Origin: Bicyclus anynana
Taxonomy: Eukaryota > Arthropoda > Insecta > Lepidoptera > Nymphalidae
Assembly: GCF_947172395.1 (NCBI RefSeq)
Contig: NC_069097.1
Span: 12,074,142-12,138,141, forward strand
Length of the DNA stretch: 64,000 nucleotides
Direction of reading: 5' to 3'
Part shown: positions 44,492-55,390 of the stretch, piece after piece
Numbering within the stretch: position 1 is the stretch's first letter
Layout: the number at the start of each line of letters is the position of its first letter
Notes under the pieces: generated by a model
What the model was told of the DNA's origin: nothing
Database searches by the model: none
The model's input: only the letters and a program-made list of their open reading frames with translations
Translations under genes and position numbers: made by a program

Positions 44492-44775
44492 AGAGCCGTG
44501 ATAGACTCCTCTCAGAATGAGAGAGTTTAGGCCAATAGTCCTACACGCTGGCCCAATGTGGACAGGCAGACTTCACACACGCAGATAATTAAGAAATTCT
44601 CTGGTGTGCAGGTTTCCTCACGATGTTTTCCTTCACCGTTTGAGACACGTGATATTTAATTTCTTAAAATGCACATAACTGAAAAGTTGGAGGTGCATGC
44701 CCCGGACCGGATTCGAACCCACACCCTCCGGAATCGGAGGCAGAGGTCATATCCATAGGGTTATCACGGCTCTAA
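44492..44775 (-). mobile_element. SINE family 2 with an inverted head at its 3' end
   Basis: The minus-strand body runs from ACTCCTCTCAGAATGAGAG to TTATCACGGCTCT, but the left edge begins AGAGCCGTGATAG, the head of the same SINE in the other direction. The copy therefore has terminal inverted repeats. Confidence 0.75.
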
Positions 44776-45407
44776 TATTAAATAATAATCTTTCAAAGAT
44801 CCTTAGAAGAAAGAAAATTTTAGTACTTGTAGCCCAGATCTCAGGACCCTTATAATCCGAAGCAGTGTAGACTAATCACTGGACTAACAAGGCACTTTGT
44901 ACTTGAACTTAAACTCAATTAAGAACTTATATAGAGCAACAAAACTGAGTCGAAATTTTCGTATCATAAAAGAGAACCGAGTTAGGTATTGTAAAAAAAA
45001 AACTGAATTCAACCCTCTTTTTCAACATGGCGAAAAATGCACATAGGAAATATCGGGCGAGAATTTGAAATTAAGTTTTTCTAAGCTACCCCACTCAAAA
45101 ATTCAGCTTTCACGGTTCATTTTCATTCCTAAGCCGAATTTTCCGACATACTCGTAGTTACTGTTGTATAGATGGAGGCTCTCACAATACAATTATTGTC
45201 AAATTTCGTGTAACAGAAATTAGTTGCTCGGAGCAAAGTAATTTCGTTGTGTGGGCGTTTGATTAAAGGGGATTCTAACATTGAAACCTAATTAACGAAA
45301 GCCGGGACATTTTCATAAATTTTTAATCAAGTTTCATCCTTTCAAGCGTAATTCGTTTCATTATGAGATGAGAAAACTACTCGTGTCAGATCGTAGGAGC
45401 ATAAAGA

Positions 45408-45558
45408 TAGGCGTCCACATAAACGGATTTTTAATTTTACTCTAGATTCGTGCGATTCGGATCAGTGGACCCACTTGTATGACGTTCTATACAAAGAATA
45501 CTACGATCCGTTTGATGCGATACGTCCGATGCTTATGATGCGGATATGTGGACGCCTA
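45408..45558. mobile_element. MITE with TAGGCGTCCACAT termini
   Basis: TAGGCGTCCACAT at 45408 is mirrored exactly by ATGTGGACGCCTA ending at 45558, a 151-base non-coding element. A fragment is at 10320. Confidence 0.8.
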
Positions 45559-45713
45559 CCATAAGGCTTACAAGCCTCCCTAAAATGAAGTAAGTCTGGC
45601 CCTCAGTCCAATACGGAAACGTTCACTTCAATTTTCTTTATTTTAGTCATGTCTACGGAATGCAATACATTATGCTAACGTATGTAATTGTTGTGAAAAC
45701 AGTTACATTAAAA

Positions 45714-45818
45714 TCTATACTAATATTACAAACTGAAGAGTTTGTTTGTTTGTTTGTTTAATTGAACGCGCTAATCAGGAACTACTGGTCAGCTCAGCGT
45801 CAGGTCGGCGTCAGCTAG
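45714..45818 (+). mobile_element. short Helitron-like element with internal deletion
   Basis: TCTATACTAATATTACAAAC to GGTCGGCGTCAGCTAG, only 105 bases long. Confidence 0.75.
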
Positions 45819-45851
45819 TCCTACATATTTTAATTATGTAGATTTAATTTT

Positions 45852-46151
45852 CTCATCATCACCATTAACAACCCATATTCGGCTTACTGTTGAGTATGAG
45901 TCTCTTCTTAGAATGAAAGGAGTTAGAATATAGACCACCACGCTGGCCAATTCGGATTTGCCAGACTACAAACGCCTAGAAAATTAAGAAAATGCTTAGG
46001 TATGGAGGTTTCCTCACGATATTTTTCCTTCAACGTTTGAGATATTTAATTCCTTAAAAATGCATCTCTGAAAAGTTGGAAGTGCATGCTCTGAACCGGA
46101 TTTCTACCTACGCCCTCCGAACCAAAGGCAGAGGTCATATCACAGCTCTTA
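45852..46151 (-). mobile_element. tRNA-derived SINE, family 2, diverged
   Basis: ATTAACAACCCATATTCGGC to GCAGAGGTCATATCACAGCT in reverse orientation. Confidence 0.78.
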
Positions 46152-46693
46152 CAATAAATTCACAAAGTTTTAAACATTTATCATAAAGAAAATTAAAAAA
46201 TCGACAGCCAGGAATAATGTCATAGTTAATGAAACATGAATCACTTGGAAAACTGTAAAACTTTTAAGAAAATTTCTCTTTGAGAGTTTAAGGTTACATC
46301 GATTTTCTTCAAGGATTCTCGCTTAAATTTTCTTAAGAAATTAAAGTCACGGTTACAATGAAGAAAAAGGACCTCGGCGGGACTACTAGTTTGTATAAAG
46401 GCCTGTTAAAAGGTCCCTATAGAATGGGCGAAAGCCGAGACGCCAGCTTTTTCAAGTGTTCTCTCATAAATGGTGTTACTTCGCTGGAACTCGCATTACC
46501 TTAATTGCACTATGTAAATAACTGCCAGTGTGGAGTACTTTAGTTCCTAGTTACTTGGAACTTCAGACCGCTTTATGCCCGTTCTTGCGCTGTTAGGGTG
46601 TGCTCACGTAGGCTAAAGTAGCGGGAGTGAAATGAGTAAGGCCGGGAACACACATGCTTTTAAAAAGCATGCTTGTTTGCAGTAAGTATCATG

Positions 46694-46855
46694 CAGTGGC
46701 GTGCATAAAGATTTTAACAAGGGTATGCACTATGCACTATAAGTAAAAAAATCAAAATTCTTTGTCCAACTACGTATTCTATAGTCCAACATAGGTTTGT
46801 ATTGAATCCTTAGGGTAAGCAGTGCCTTTTTGCATCTATGACGTGCACGCCACCG
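46694..46855. mobile_element. MITE with CAGTGGCGTGCA termini
   Basis: CAGTGGCGTGCA on the left and TGCACGCCACCG on the right, with ATTTTAACAAGGGTATGCAC inside. A fragment in reverse orientation lies at 50598-50656. Confidence 0.72.
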
Positions 46856-46859
46856 GTTG

Positions 46860-49055
46860 ATGCCAACTCAGCGAATGCTTTCTGAGCGTGCACACAAACA
46901 AACCAAGCAGAGCTTAGAAATACGATTATTGTGAGCACGTCTTTTCTGGCACGTTTAAGAAACACAATGCTTAACGAACGTATATTTGCTGAAAAACTCT
47001 GCTGATATTAACCTTTATAACAAATTCAACTATAAAATAAAACGGACAAGTGTGAGTTGAACTCGTGCGAAGATGGTTCCGTGAAGATTTTCATCTATTC
47101 TATTAATAAATAGGGCCCATCACAGTCTACCACTGAATCAAAAGCATGCTCGAAGATAATGAACATTGAAGATGCTTCTTAGCTACTCTCCTTTAAACCG
47201 CACCTCACACCGTTTGCTAATTAGCACGACAAATAGGCATGCTATGCCATGCCATTATTAGTTGTATGTTATTGCCATTATTCATGCCATTATTATGCTA
47301 TCTGCTCAAAGAGTACCAAAGCTTTTGTGCTACCTTGAGACCAAAACCTAACATCAATAGACTTTGTCTGACCAATTCGTTTTACAACTTTTTGCAGAAT
47401 ACGGAAGATCATTTCATTGGGGAATATAACTACCTCATAGTTTAAGTGTGTAGATGATTACTTTTCAACAACATACATAGTTCATACCATTCCAAGCTTT
47501 TTGCAGCGTATTTAGTTACTGCGGTACCAGGAAGGTCAGGGAAAAAGCGTATTTAAATAAAGTTGAGATGAGTAATTTATGTATTGTGTTATTTACGAGT
47601 AAAAATGAGATATAACCTATTAAAATTTCTCTCTAGTGTGCTCCTAACTTAACAGGGTAAAAACCAATATATAACAAAAGTTAGTAAAGACGCAAAGTCT
47701 AAAGTTTCTTTGTAATATTTAAGACTAACCGGGCTCTTTGTAAGAGAACTAGTCGGATGTAATAGTTTCACCGCCTTGCATGTTTCTGTTTCAGTTTGAA
47801 GTGTATAATGGCGGTGAAATTATAAGCAGTTTTAGAAATACCTACTCCCGACGCAAAAAGAAAGAAGAAGAAGAAAGAAAAGAAAATACACCACAAAGAA
47901 ATTACAATACAATAAATACAAGTATTTACTAAAATGCACATTAAGCGACCTTATCGCTAACAAGCGATCTTTTTCGAGTAACCTAATGAAAAAACTAATA
48001 ATAATAACTTCAAGTAGTTAAAAAAATACGCTTTTAGCACGCACTAAAAAATACAAATATTGGATTTAAATATTGTAATGATATTTCTTAGTCATAGATG
48101 ACAATACTGTCATCAGACCTCAGAGCGTGTGCAAAGTTTCATCCTAATCGAAGACCGGGAAGTGGGTCAAATTAAGATTCCAAGATTTTCTTACATGCAT
48201 AGTTACAAGTGAAGCTAATACAAAAGCGTGTAAAAATTATGAAGATGTAGGGTTAAGATGTACAGAATAATAAAATAATGAAAATAAAAAAAATAAAAAG
48301 AGTAAGTGACGTCGACGTCTGTCTGTCCGTGTGTATCCGTCTATGGGATCCAACGGATGAACCGATTTTGTTGCGGTTTTTAATGTTCCTTTTGCACTTG
48401 TATTCGCTAACTTGACCGCCTTTAGATAGTGAGATCATTGACATTTAGTGGTTTACCATAGAAGGTACCTATTATATATTGTATCATTTAAAATAATGCA
48501 CATTTCGTAACTTATATACATGGCATATATTGAATTTTCATGGCGTCTTACAGAACATCTGTGGAATGAAAATGGAGGAACTTCATTGTATAGAACTTTT
48601 TATTGAGATTCCTGGTCCTACCATAGGTAAGTATGGTAGTCATTTATGAAGTTTGGACGGTGGTGACTTTTGAAGAAGTTAAGAAAGTTGACCCCCGATC
48701 TTCAGTAATGGCCTCTCCTGAATTACTACAGAATAAGTAAAGAAAAAAAAAGATTACGGTAACATAAAAATATTATTACAGAGAACATTCACAGTTGTTA
48801 TTATAAAAGAATGACATCAACGTTACTTTGTAAAAGCATACTGAAAAAGCAAATATGAGACTTCTTATATAATCAAACTAAACACAACTGGCGGGTAGGC
48901 AAGTCAATATTAAAGAGCAAATAATAGTCTTGTTTGAACTGAGGAATACGCGACCAACTTAAAGTCCAACTAAGTATAGTATCACTCTTTTGCAGTTCAA
49001 ATAGATTCACAGTGAATATAATATATTACTCGTAGAACTGATATTGGCACGCGAC
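46860..49055. other. non-coding stretch
   Basis: Apart from the repeat scrap at 47040, nothing was recognised. TTTCACCGCC (47767) and GGCGGTGAAA (47812) form a short inverted repeat. Confidence 0.35.
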
Positions 49056-49213
49056 TTTTTATTTTATTTGTTACAAGGTAGCCCTTGACTACAATCTCAC
49101 CTGATGGTAAGTGATGATGCAGCCTAAGATGGAAGCAGGCTAACTTGTTAGGAGAATGATGAAAATCCACACTCCTTTCGGTTTCTACACGGCATCGTAC
49201 CGGAACGCTGACG
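49056..49213 (-). mobile_element. SINE family 1, 3' two-fifths
   Basis: GTAGCCCTTGACTACAATCT to GGCATCGTACCGGAACGCTG; the tRNA head is missing. Confidence 0.75.
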
Positions 49214-49670
49214 TGATATCCGCCAGTAAACACCGGATGACATTTTTTACAAAGAACCTCAATTTCGTATATGTCAACTAGCATAAGTCAACGATAGTGA
49301 ATTAGTCTGCAGGATAGACAGTGCATTAGGCCAAAATAACTTAATAACTATTGAGCATAGATATATCAAGCTGGAAACGTTAAAATATTTCAATAGTTAT
49401 TGCGCAATACATTACTCTAGAGACATGGCCCCAAAACTGGATCATTACTCAAAACGTTTCACTCCTTACTGTTGAAAAAATGTAAAACTAGTTTGTTCCA
49501 CATTTATACATTTCATAATTAATTTCTGATTTGATGTGAATTGTGATAGAGATTTTATGGGAAAGTACTACTAGAATGCTTACTCGAATATCGATGCGAG
49601 ATAGTACCGAGTATGTAATGTTAAAACTAAACTATGAAAATGCATTTTATACAAAATATTATCTTTGTGT

Positions 49671-50362
49671 CATCATCATCATTAACAACCCATATTCGGC
49701 TCACTGCTAAGCTCGAGTCTCCTCCCAGAATGAGATTGATTTTGATTTTTAAATGACTTTATTATATAATATATTGTAACAGTGTTGTTAGAACAATAGA
49801 CTTATAAATATTTCTTATTGCTAACATGCTATGGTCATTTGTTTGTACAGGCTTACACACCTTTATAAACATTTAGAATAATGGCAGGAAAAACAATTAG
49901 GACATAATTTACAAAGTAATAAACTATTATTAACTTGAGACATGTAGGTACCAACCTACCACTGCTAAGCGCCCGTTTGTTGCAAGCACTTATGATAATA
50001 CATGTAGGTACATTACTATTAATTATATTATTACACAGAAGTAATTTTACAGATGGTAACTTATTCTACTATGGTACTTATTGTATATTATTGAAATGCC
50101 CAGAATGAGAGGGGTTAGGCCAATAGTCAACCACGCTGACCCGATGCGAATTGGCAGACTTCACACACGCAGAGAATTAAGAAAATTATCCGGTATGCAG
50201 GTTTCCTCACGATGTTTTCCTTAACCGTTTGAGACACGTGATATTTAATTTCTTAAAATGCACACAACTGAAAAGTTGGAGGTGCATGCTCCGGGCAGGA
50301 TTAGAACCAACATCCTTCGAAATTGGAGGCAGAGGTCATATCCACTAGGCTATCACGGCTCT
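49671..50362 (-). mobile_element. SINE family 2 split by a later insertion
   Basis: The 3' part (49671-49735) and the rest (50101-50362, ending TATCACGGCTCT) are separated by 365 bases. The 10-base string CAGAATGAGA stands on both sides of the insert. Confidence 0.88.
49736..50100 (-). mobile_element. 5'-truncated LINE inserted in a SINE
   Basis: Read on the minus strand it ends AATAAAGTCATTTAAAAATC then AAAATCAA, a LINE-like signal and tail. It is flanked by the 10-base target duplication CAGAATGAGA (49726-49735, 50101-50110). The tail resembles that of the LINE at 36600. Confidence 0.8.
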
Positions 50363-50597
50363 TATAGATACTTCTTTATAATTATAAAGTTTGACTATCA
50401 CAAATATAAGATTCTTCCGCTACGAAATTGTTTTATAAAGGATAGTTATAAATTAATACAATATAGATTAGATACATTACGTTGCCTTCTGTACAAGCAA
50501 GTGGTTGTTTGCATAATTGCATTGCAATAGTGTGCACTTTATAGATAATAATTTGGACTGACCACACTGATGTCTATTTACAAACCTCTATAGAAGG

Positions 50598-50656
50598 TAA
50601 TTTTCATTTAGGTGCAAGGCCTACCCTTGTTAAAAGCCCTAGTGCACACCACTGTT
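50598..50656 (-). mobile_element. fragment of the CAGTGGCGTGCA MITE
   Basis: CTACCCTTGTTAAAAGCCCT then AGTGCACACCACTG, reverse of 46694-46735. Confidence 0.55.
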
Positions 50657-50699
50657 GCACTGCAACATAAATCCATTGCTAAACACTAAGATGCACATC

Positions 50700-51612
50700 C
50701 GGAAGATCAAAGTGCTGTTAAATATACCACGTCTGTTTATATGCGAGGATGATAATGTCTTGGCATTTATTAGAATATAATTCATACCAGCAATGCCCGT
50801 TCGGTTTGAGTGATGCGCGATGAAAAACAAACACTTGGCATCTGGCGAATACTTTCATTAATGTACGTGTCAATCTATATGCGCTGATGAATACTGGCAT
50901 TAATCTTTTTAATGGATCAGGAACCGGTATCCATAAATAGCTGGGGCGAGAGGCGATTTCAGAAAACAATCCGGCGCGTCCAATAAAGCTTTCATGCTTT
51001 AGATTACCTCTACCAATAATCAGTACGTTTGGAGCAAAGGAATACGCGATTAAAATCTTAGCACCTAAAGATTACTTTCATTAACGTGTCTCTTTGTGCT
51101 GATTTTTTTTTAAAGGATCACGATCCTTAAATATAAGATACTTAAGCTGGTGACCCGAAGAGAGGATTTTTGAAAACATTGGGATGTATCAGATAAGCCT
51201 AAGAGAGAGCAGCTTTCTTGCTGTTAAGTACCTCTACCAAGTATGAGCCCTCAATATTGGTAGGTACGCTTATATCAAAGTGTCGCGATAAAAACCTTGC
51301 CACCTCAAGATTACTTTTACTAACGTGTCTCTTTGCTGATAAATGCATTTTTCTTTCGCATTGATCATGATTCATTTATAGCTAGTGAAGCTAGTGAATA
51401 TACTGGTAGGAGTAGACTGCCCAAGAGATGGAAGCTTTCATGCTGTTCAGTACCTCCACCAAGTAAGTATTAGCCTTCAATAAGCGTATCCACCAATACT
51501 GAGGGATCAACATGTTGCGAGATAAGAAACCTTGGCATCTGACAAATACTTTAATTAATGTACGTGAATACTGGCATTTACGTTTCTAATGGATCAGGAA
51601 CTGGTATTTGTA
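50700..51612 (+). repeat. diverged tandem repeat, about 233-bp unit, about four copies
   Basis: The anchor (C/T)GCGA-T-AAA recurs at 50816, 51045, 51284 and 51516 (spacings 229, 239, 232). Each is followed by a CTTGGCATCTGGCGAATACT-type block, then TTTCATTAATGTACGTG or TTACTAACGTGTCTCTTTG, and later by GCTTTCATGCTGTTCAGTAC and ACCTCTACCAA-type blocks. The copies are strongly diverged. No frame is conserved. Confidence 0.75.
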
Positions 51613-52310
51613 AATCTTTAATATTTTAAATTATATTAACTCCGTACCAAAATCGGCTTCCACTGGTTAAATCTCTAAACACGACTGTATTGCGGTAATC
51701 CGATGTCGCCTAGTTTTATCCGGTTGAAACCAGTTCCAATTGGTTTGAACAAAGTTTAATGAAGGGATTGTGGTCAAATAGGAATTAGATGATTGGAAAA
51801 TGACCTCTTTAATCATCCGACAATATGTCTACAGTTAGCCTTCTAAGACGCGGTGTCTAATCGTAGATCTTTCGTTTACAGCAAGTCTAACGAAACTTGG
51901 CAGCCCATGGCCTTCAACATACCGTCCGTGAAGTTCGACTCTTTTAGCAAATTACTTCGCTTCAAACTTTATCAGTCAAAGAAATTCCGAACATATCTTT
52001 GTAAAAGAACGTAACTTCTTTGGCTGTCGATGTTTTCTGTCCTTTAAGACTAACAGATAAGTCGTATAATTTGATACTTTCGGTTCAAGTGAGGCCTTTG
52101 AGTAAAAATATTTTAAAAATTTGCTTTCCTACAGAATGTTAGTAGTACTTTTTTTTTATAAGTAATTTCTGCGATATGGCGATCTGCACATAGGCAATAA
52201 GCCATTCATGTATCTGATATCATCATATCATTCAAGGATTTCTTCGAGAGCTATTTTGCTGCAGATTCCCTGTCAGCAGCTCCCCCTTTGGCTAGTTATG
52301 GATAGATTTT

Positions 52311-52584
52311 TAATGTCGATATTTCGACCCAGTTGCATGGATCGTGGTCACGACGGGACTGAAGTTTGCAAGGTGCGAAGTTGACAGCAGCTGTTAAGGG
52401 CAGAACCGATCTACTCTCTTTCTTGTTCTTTTTTCAACAACTTCACGCTTTTGGTGCTTGTTGAAATGAAGATGTTGAAAATAGAACAAGAAAGATGGTA
52501 GATCGGTTCTGTCCTTAACTTAGCATCTCGCAAACTTCAGACCCGTCGTGACCACGACCCAACTGGGTCGAAATATCGACATTA
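52311..52584. mobile_element. long foldback element
   Basis: Two arms of about 135 bases are mirror images: TAATGTCGATATTTCGACCC on the left against GGGTCGAAATATCGACATTA on the right. Further matches are GTGGTCACGACGGGACTGAA / TTCAGACCCGTCGTGACCAC and CAGAACCGATCTAC / GTAGATCGGTTCTG. No coding sequence. Confidence 0.85.
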
Positions 52585-53237
52585 CAAACTCATCGTTTTA
52601 TCGTGATATGTACCCGTTTAAATAATATTCGTAATGAACAACCACGAAGTAAGTTTAAAATCATCTACTACTTTGTCTATTCTGGGCAACCAATTATAAC
52701 ACTGATCGATATCTTCGGTTCACGTTTTATATTTATCTCATACTTCAAACAGTTATTAGCCACGCTTAGAAGTAGCCTATTAATCTTAGCCGTAACATCT
52801 ACAAAACGCTAAAATCAGTGTTGCATTTCAAAACAAACGTATCGTGAGCGCGCGTCGTCCGATATATTTCTGGTAACAAAAATATATAGAATTTCCGATG
52901 CAGCGCGATATTTCACCACGCGGAGTTTAATCCTGGTATTTCTGACATATTTATGTTATGTTTGGAAATCACGTCGGACGTCCGAGAAAAGATTCCCTTG
53001 ATATAAAGACGTGAAATGTTAACCGAGTTTTGCAACTTTTGTAGGCGCAGCAACTAAAGTTTTTTTTAGTTACCCATAATTTAAAAAAAAACAGAACGTT
53101 CTTGTTCCGGGTACACAGAAAACATTAGTGGAAGCCAGAGAAAAATTTTTAAACGAATCCCAAAATAGAGGAGATTTATGTTCGGCTGTATACCTACCTA
53201 CGTATGTTTTTCTAAATATTTTGCCTTTTTTAAAAGA

Positions 53238-53560
53238 ATTAATCTTTACAAGTTAGTCCTTGACCACAATCTCACCTGATGGGTGATGCAATCTTGGATG
53301 AAAGCGGGCTAACTTGTTAGGAGTAAGATGAAATTCCACACCCATTTCTGTTTCTATACGATATCGTACCGGAACGCTAAATCGCTTGGCGGTACACGTC
53401 TTTGCCAGTAGGGTGGTAACTAGCCACGACCGAAGGCTACAACCAGCTAGACCTGGATCAATTAAGAAAACCTCAATCGGCACAGCCGGAGATCGAACCC
53501 AGGACCATCCGTCCGCCTTATAAATCTACCGCGCAAACCACTGCACCACGGAGGCCGCCT
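53238..53560 (-). mobile_element. tRNA-derived SINE, family 1
   Basis: ACAAGTTAGTCCTTGACCAC to ACCACTGCACCACGGAGGCC in reverse; box B is GGAGATCGAACCC on the plus strand. Confidence 0.85.
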
Positions 53561-54138
53561 TGTAAACTGATAAAACAGCAAATGTACAACTCCTATGCCC
53601 ACATCATTGTCTGTAACTAATCGAAAAACTATTGCTGTGTGTGTGTAGATATGATAATCGTGTGACGGGCAAAGATTGAAAAAGAGCATTAAGAATTTAG
53701 TCAACCTAATAATGAAGCTTAAAAGAAAACCTCTTTAGTTGGGTATAAAAGGCTAATATTAAAAAAAACTGCATACCTTCGTAATTTGATCTCTTTAAAT
53801 TTTTCAAGAAGCTAAGTTGTAGTAAGCAGTTGCTCGCCTCAATTGAATAGTAATACCAGAAAAAGAATATCTGTTACGTAATCTAATAACTGTAAAGGGA
53901 TTTTGCATTACTTAGGCGCAACTTACTACTTAGTACCGCAACTTAGTTCCCCACTGAGCTAGTACCTACTCCAGAAACGAAGTAAGTGTTCATTGGCTGA
54001 ATGAATCACACAGCCAACGTATAACCATTAGAGATTCAGGTCAATGTTGTTTGATCCAGCTTATATGTAGATTGGAGTAGATCTTATCCTTGATATAGGT
54101 AACATATTAAGTATCTAGAGATATAAGAGCACATGTAT

Positions 54139-54235
54139 TCGTTATCAACCCATATTGGGCTTACATGCTGAGCTCGAGTTTCCTCTCAGAATAAGGGATT
54201 AGGCCAATAGTCCACCACGCTGTCCCAATCATAAT
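54139..54235 (-). mobile_element. SINE family 2, 3' fragment
   Basis: TTATCAACCCATATTGGGCT to CCACCACGCTGTCCCAATC. Confidence 0.65.
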
Positions 54236-54828
54236 ATCCAGTGTCCACACATGTATAAAGGCAGGTTATCTATTTTTCTTATGGTAATACGAAAGATTAT
54301 AGAGCAGTTATAACAATAAAAAAAACAAACGTTACGCGTCTCCTTGACATCCGCATATAAAACCTTTTTTCATAATTTGTATTTCAAAATTTAACACTAA
54401 CAACAATTACCTAAATTAATGTAATAATCAATTAAAAAATACTCCATCTTTCTTTAGTTTTTGTGAAAAGTTTTTTAAAATATTTAAAAATATCTATCTG
54501 CCAATAATTCTTTAATCTCTGGATATAGGTAACATAATATTAAGTATCTAGAGATATAAGAGCACATGTATAAAGATAGGTGTTCTCTATCTTATGGATA
54601 TTATGGTAATGCGAAAGATTATACAGCAGTTACAGCATCACGAGCCTGAGTACGAAATAATAAAAGAGATAGGTACCTAAAACTCATGTTTTATTAATCT
54701 CTACAGGTATGTTTATTTAGTGAGGCGTTTATATCTGCATTATCTATCATAGCAAAATTATGTAGCTTGGTAATAACAACATTTGGAATATCAATACCGC
54801 ATTTTAAATAATAACTTGGTCGCTAACT

Positions 54829-55222
54829 ATGGGCCTTATAAGAAGGCTCAAAGTCACTCAGCGGGCGATGGAGCGTGCTATGCTTGGGGTTTCTCTGCGT
54901 GATCGAATCAGAAATGAGGAGATCCGCAGACGAACTAAAGTCACTGATATAGCTCAGCGAGTCGCGAAGCTGAAGTGGCAGTGGGCAGGCCACATAGTTC
55001 GGAGAGCCGATGGACGTTGGGGTCTCAAGGTGCTGGAATGGCGACCCCGCACTGGAAAGCGCAGTGTTGGTCGACCCCCCACTAGGTGGACCGAAGACAT
55101 CAAGCGGGTTGCAGGGAGCCGCTGGATTCTGGCGGCTCAAGACCGTTTTGTTTGGAAGTCCATGCAAGTGACCTATGTCTAGCAGTGGACGTCAATCGGC
55201 TGACAATGATGATGATGATTTT
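54829..55222 (+). mobile_element. 5'-truncated RTE-type LINE with open C-terminal coding block
   Basis: A frame of 117 codons (54829-55182) is open to its natural end: SLRDRIRNEEIRRRTKVTDI, AQRVAKLKWQWAGHIVRRAD, RPRTGKRSVGRPPTRWTEDI and RFVWKSMQVTYV. This is the conserved C-terminal region of RTE proteins, followed by a GACAATGATGATGATGATTT tail. It is the best-preserved RTE copy here but lacks the reverse-transcriptase core. Confidence 0.85.
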
Positions 55223-55230
55223 AAATAATA

Positions 55231-55390
55231 ACTAGCGAACGCACGCGATTTCGTCCGCGTGAAACCATACCCTTACCCTACCCTACTCCCACCTTCACAC
55301 CTACCCTACCATACTTACGCAACCTTATCATTATGTCAAATTCATTAAGATCTGCTCAGCCGCTTATTTGTTACCCGTAGGTAATATTGG
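55231..55390 (-). mobile_element. Helitron-like fragment (third family)
   Basis: CTAGCGAACGCACGCGATTT then CCTTACCCTACCCTACTCCC and ATCTGCTCAGCCGC. Confidence 0.5.

Noticed and set aside
52311..52584. hammerhead ribozyme in the foldback element
   Set aside because: GAAA occurs beside a stem, but the CTGATGA core is absent on both strands.
54829..55182. 117-codon ORF as a host gene
   Set aside because: It is the C-terminal coding block of an RTE LINE with a GAT tail; mutated copies occur at five other sites.
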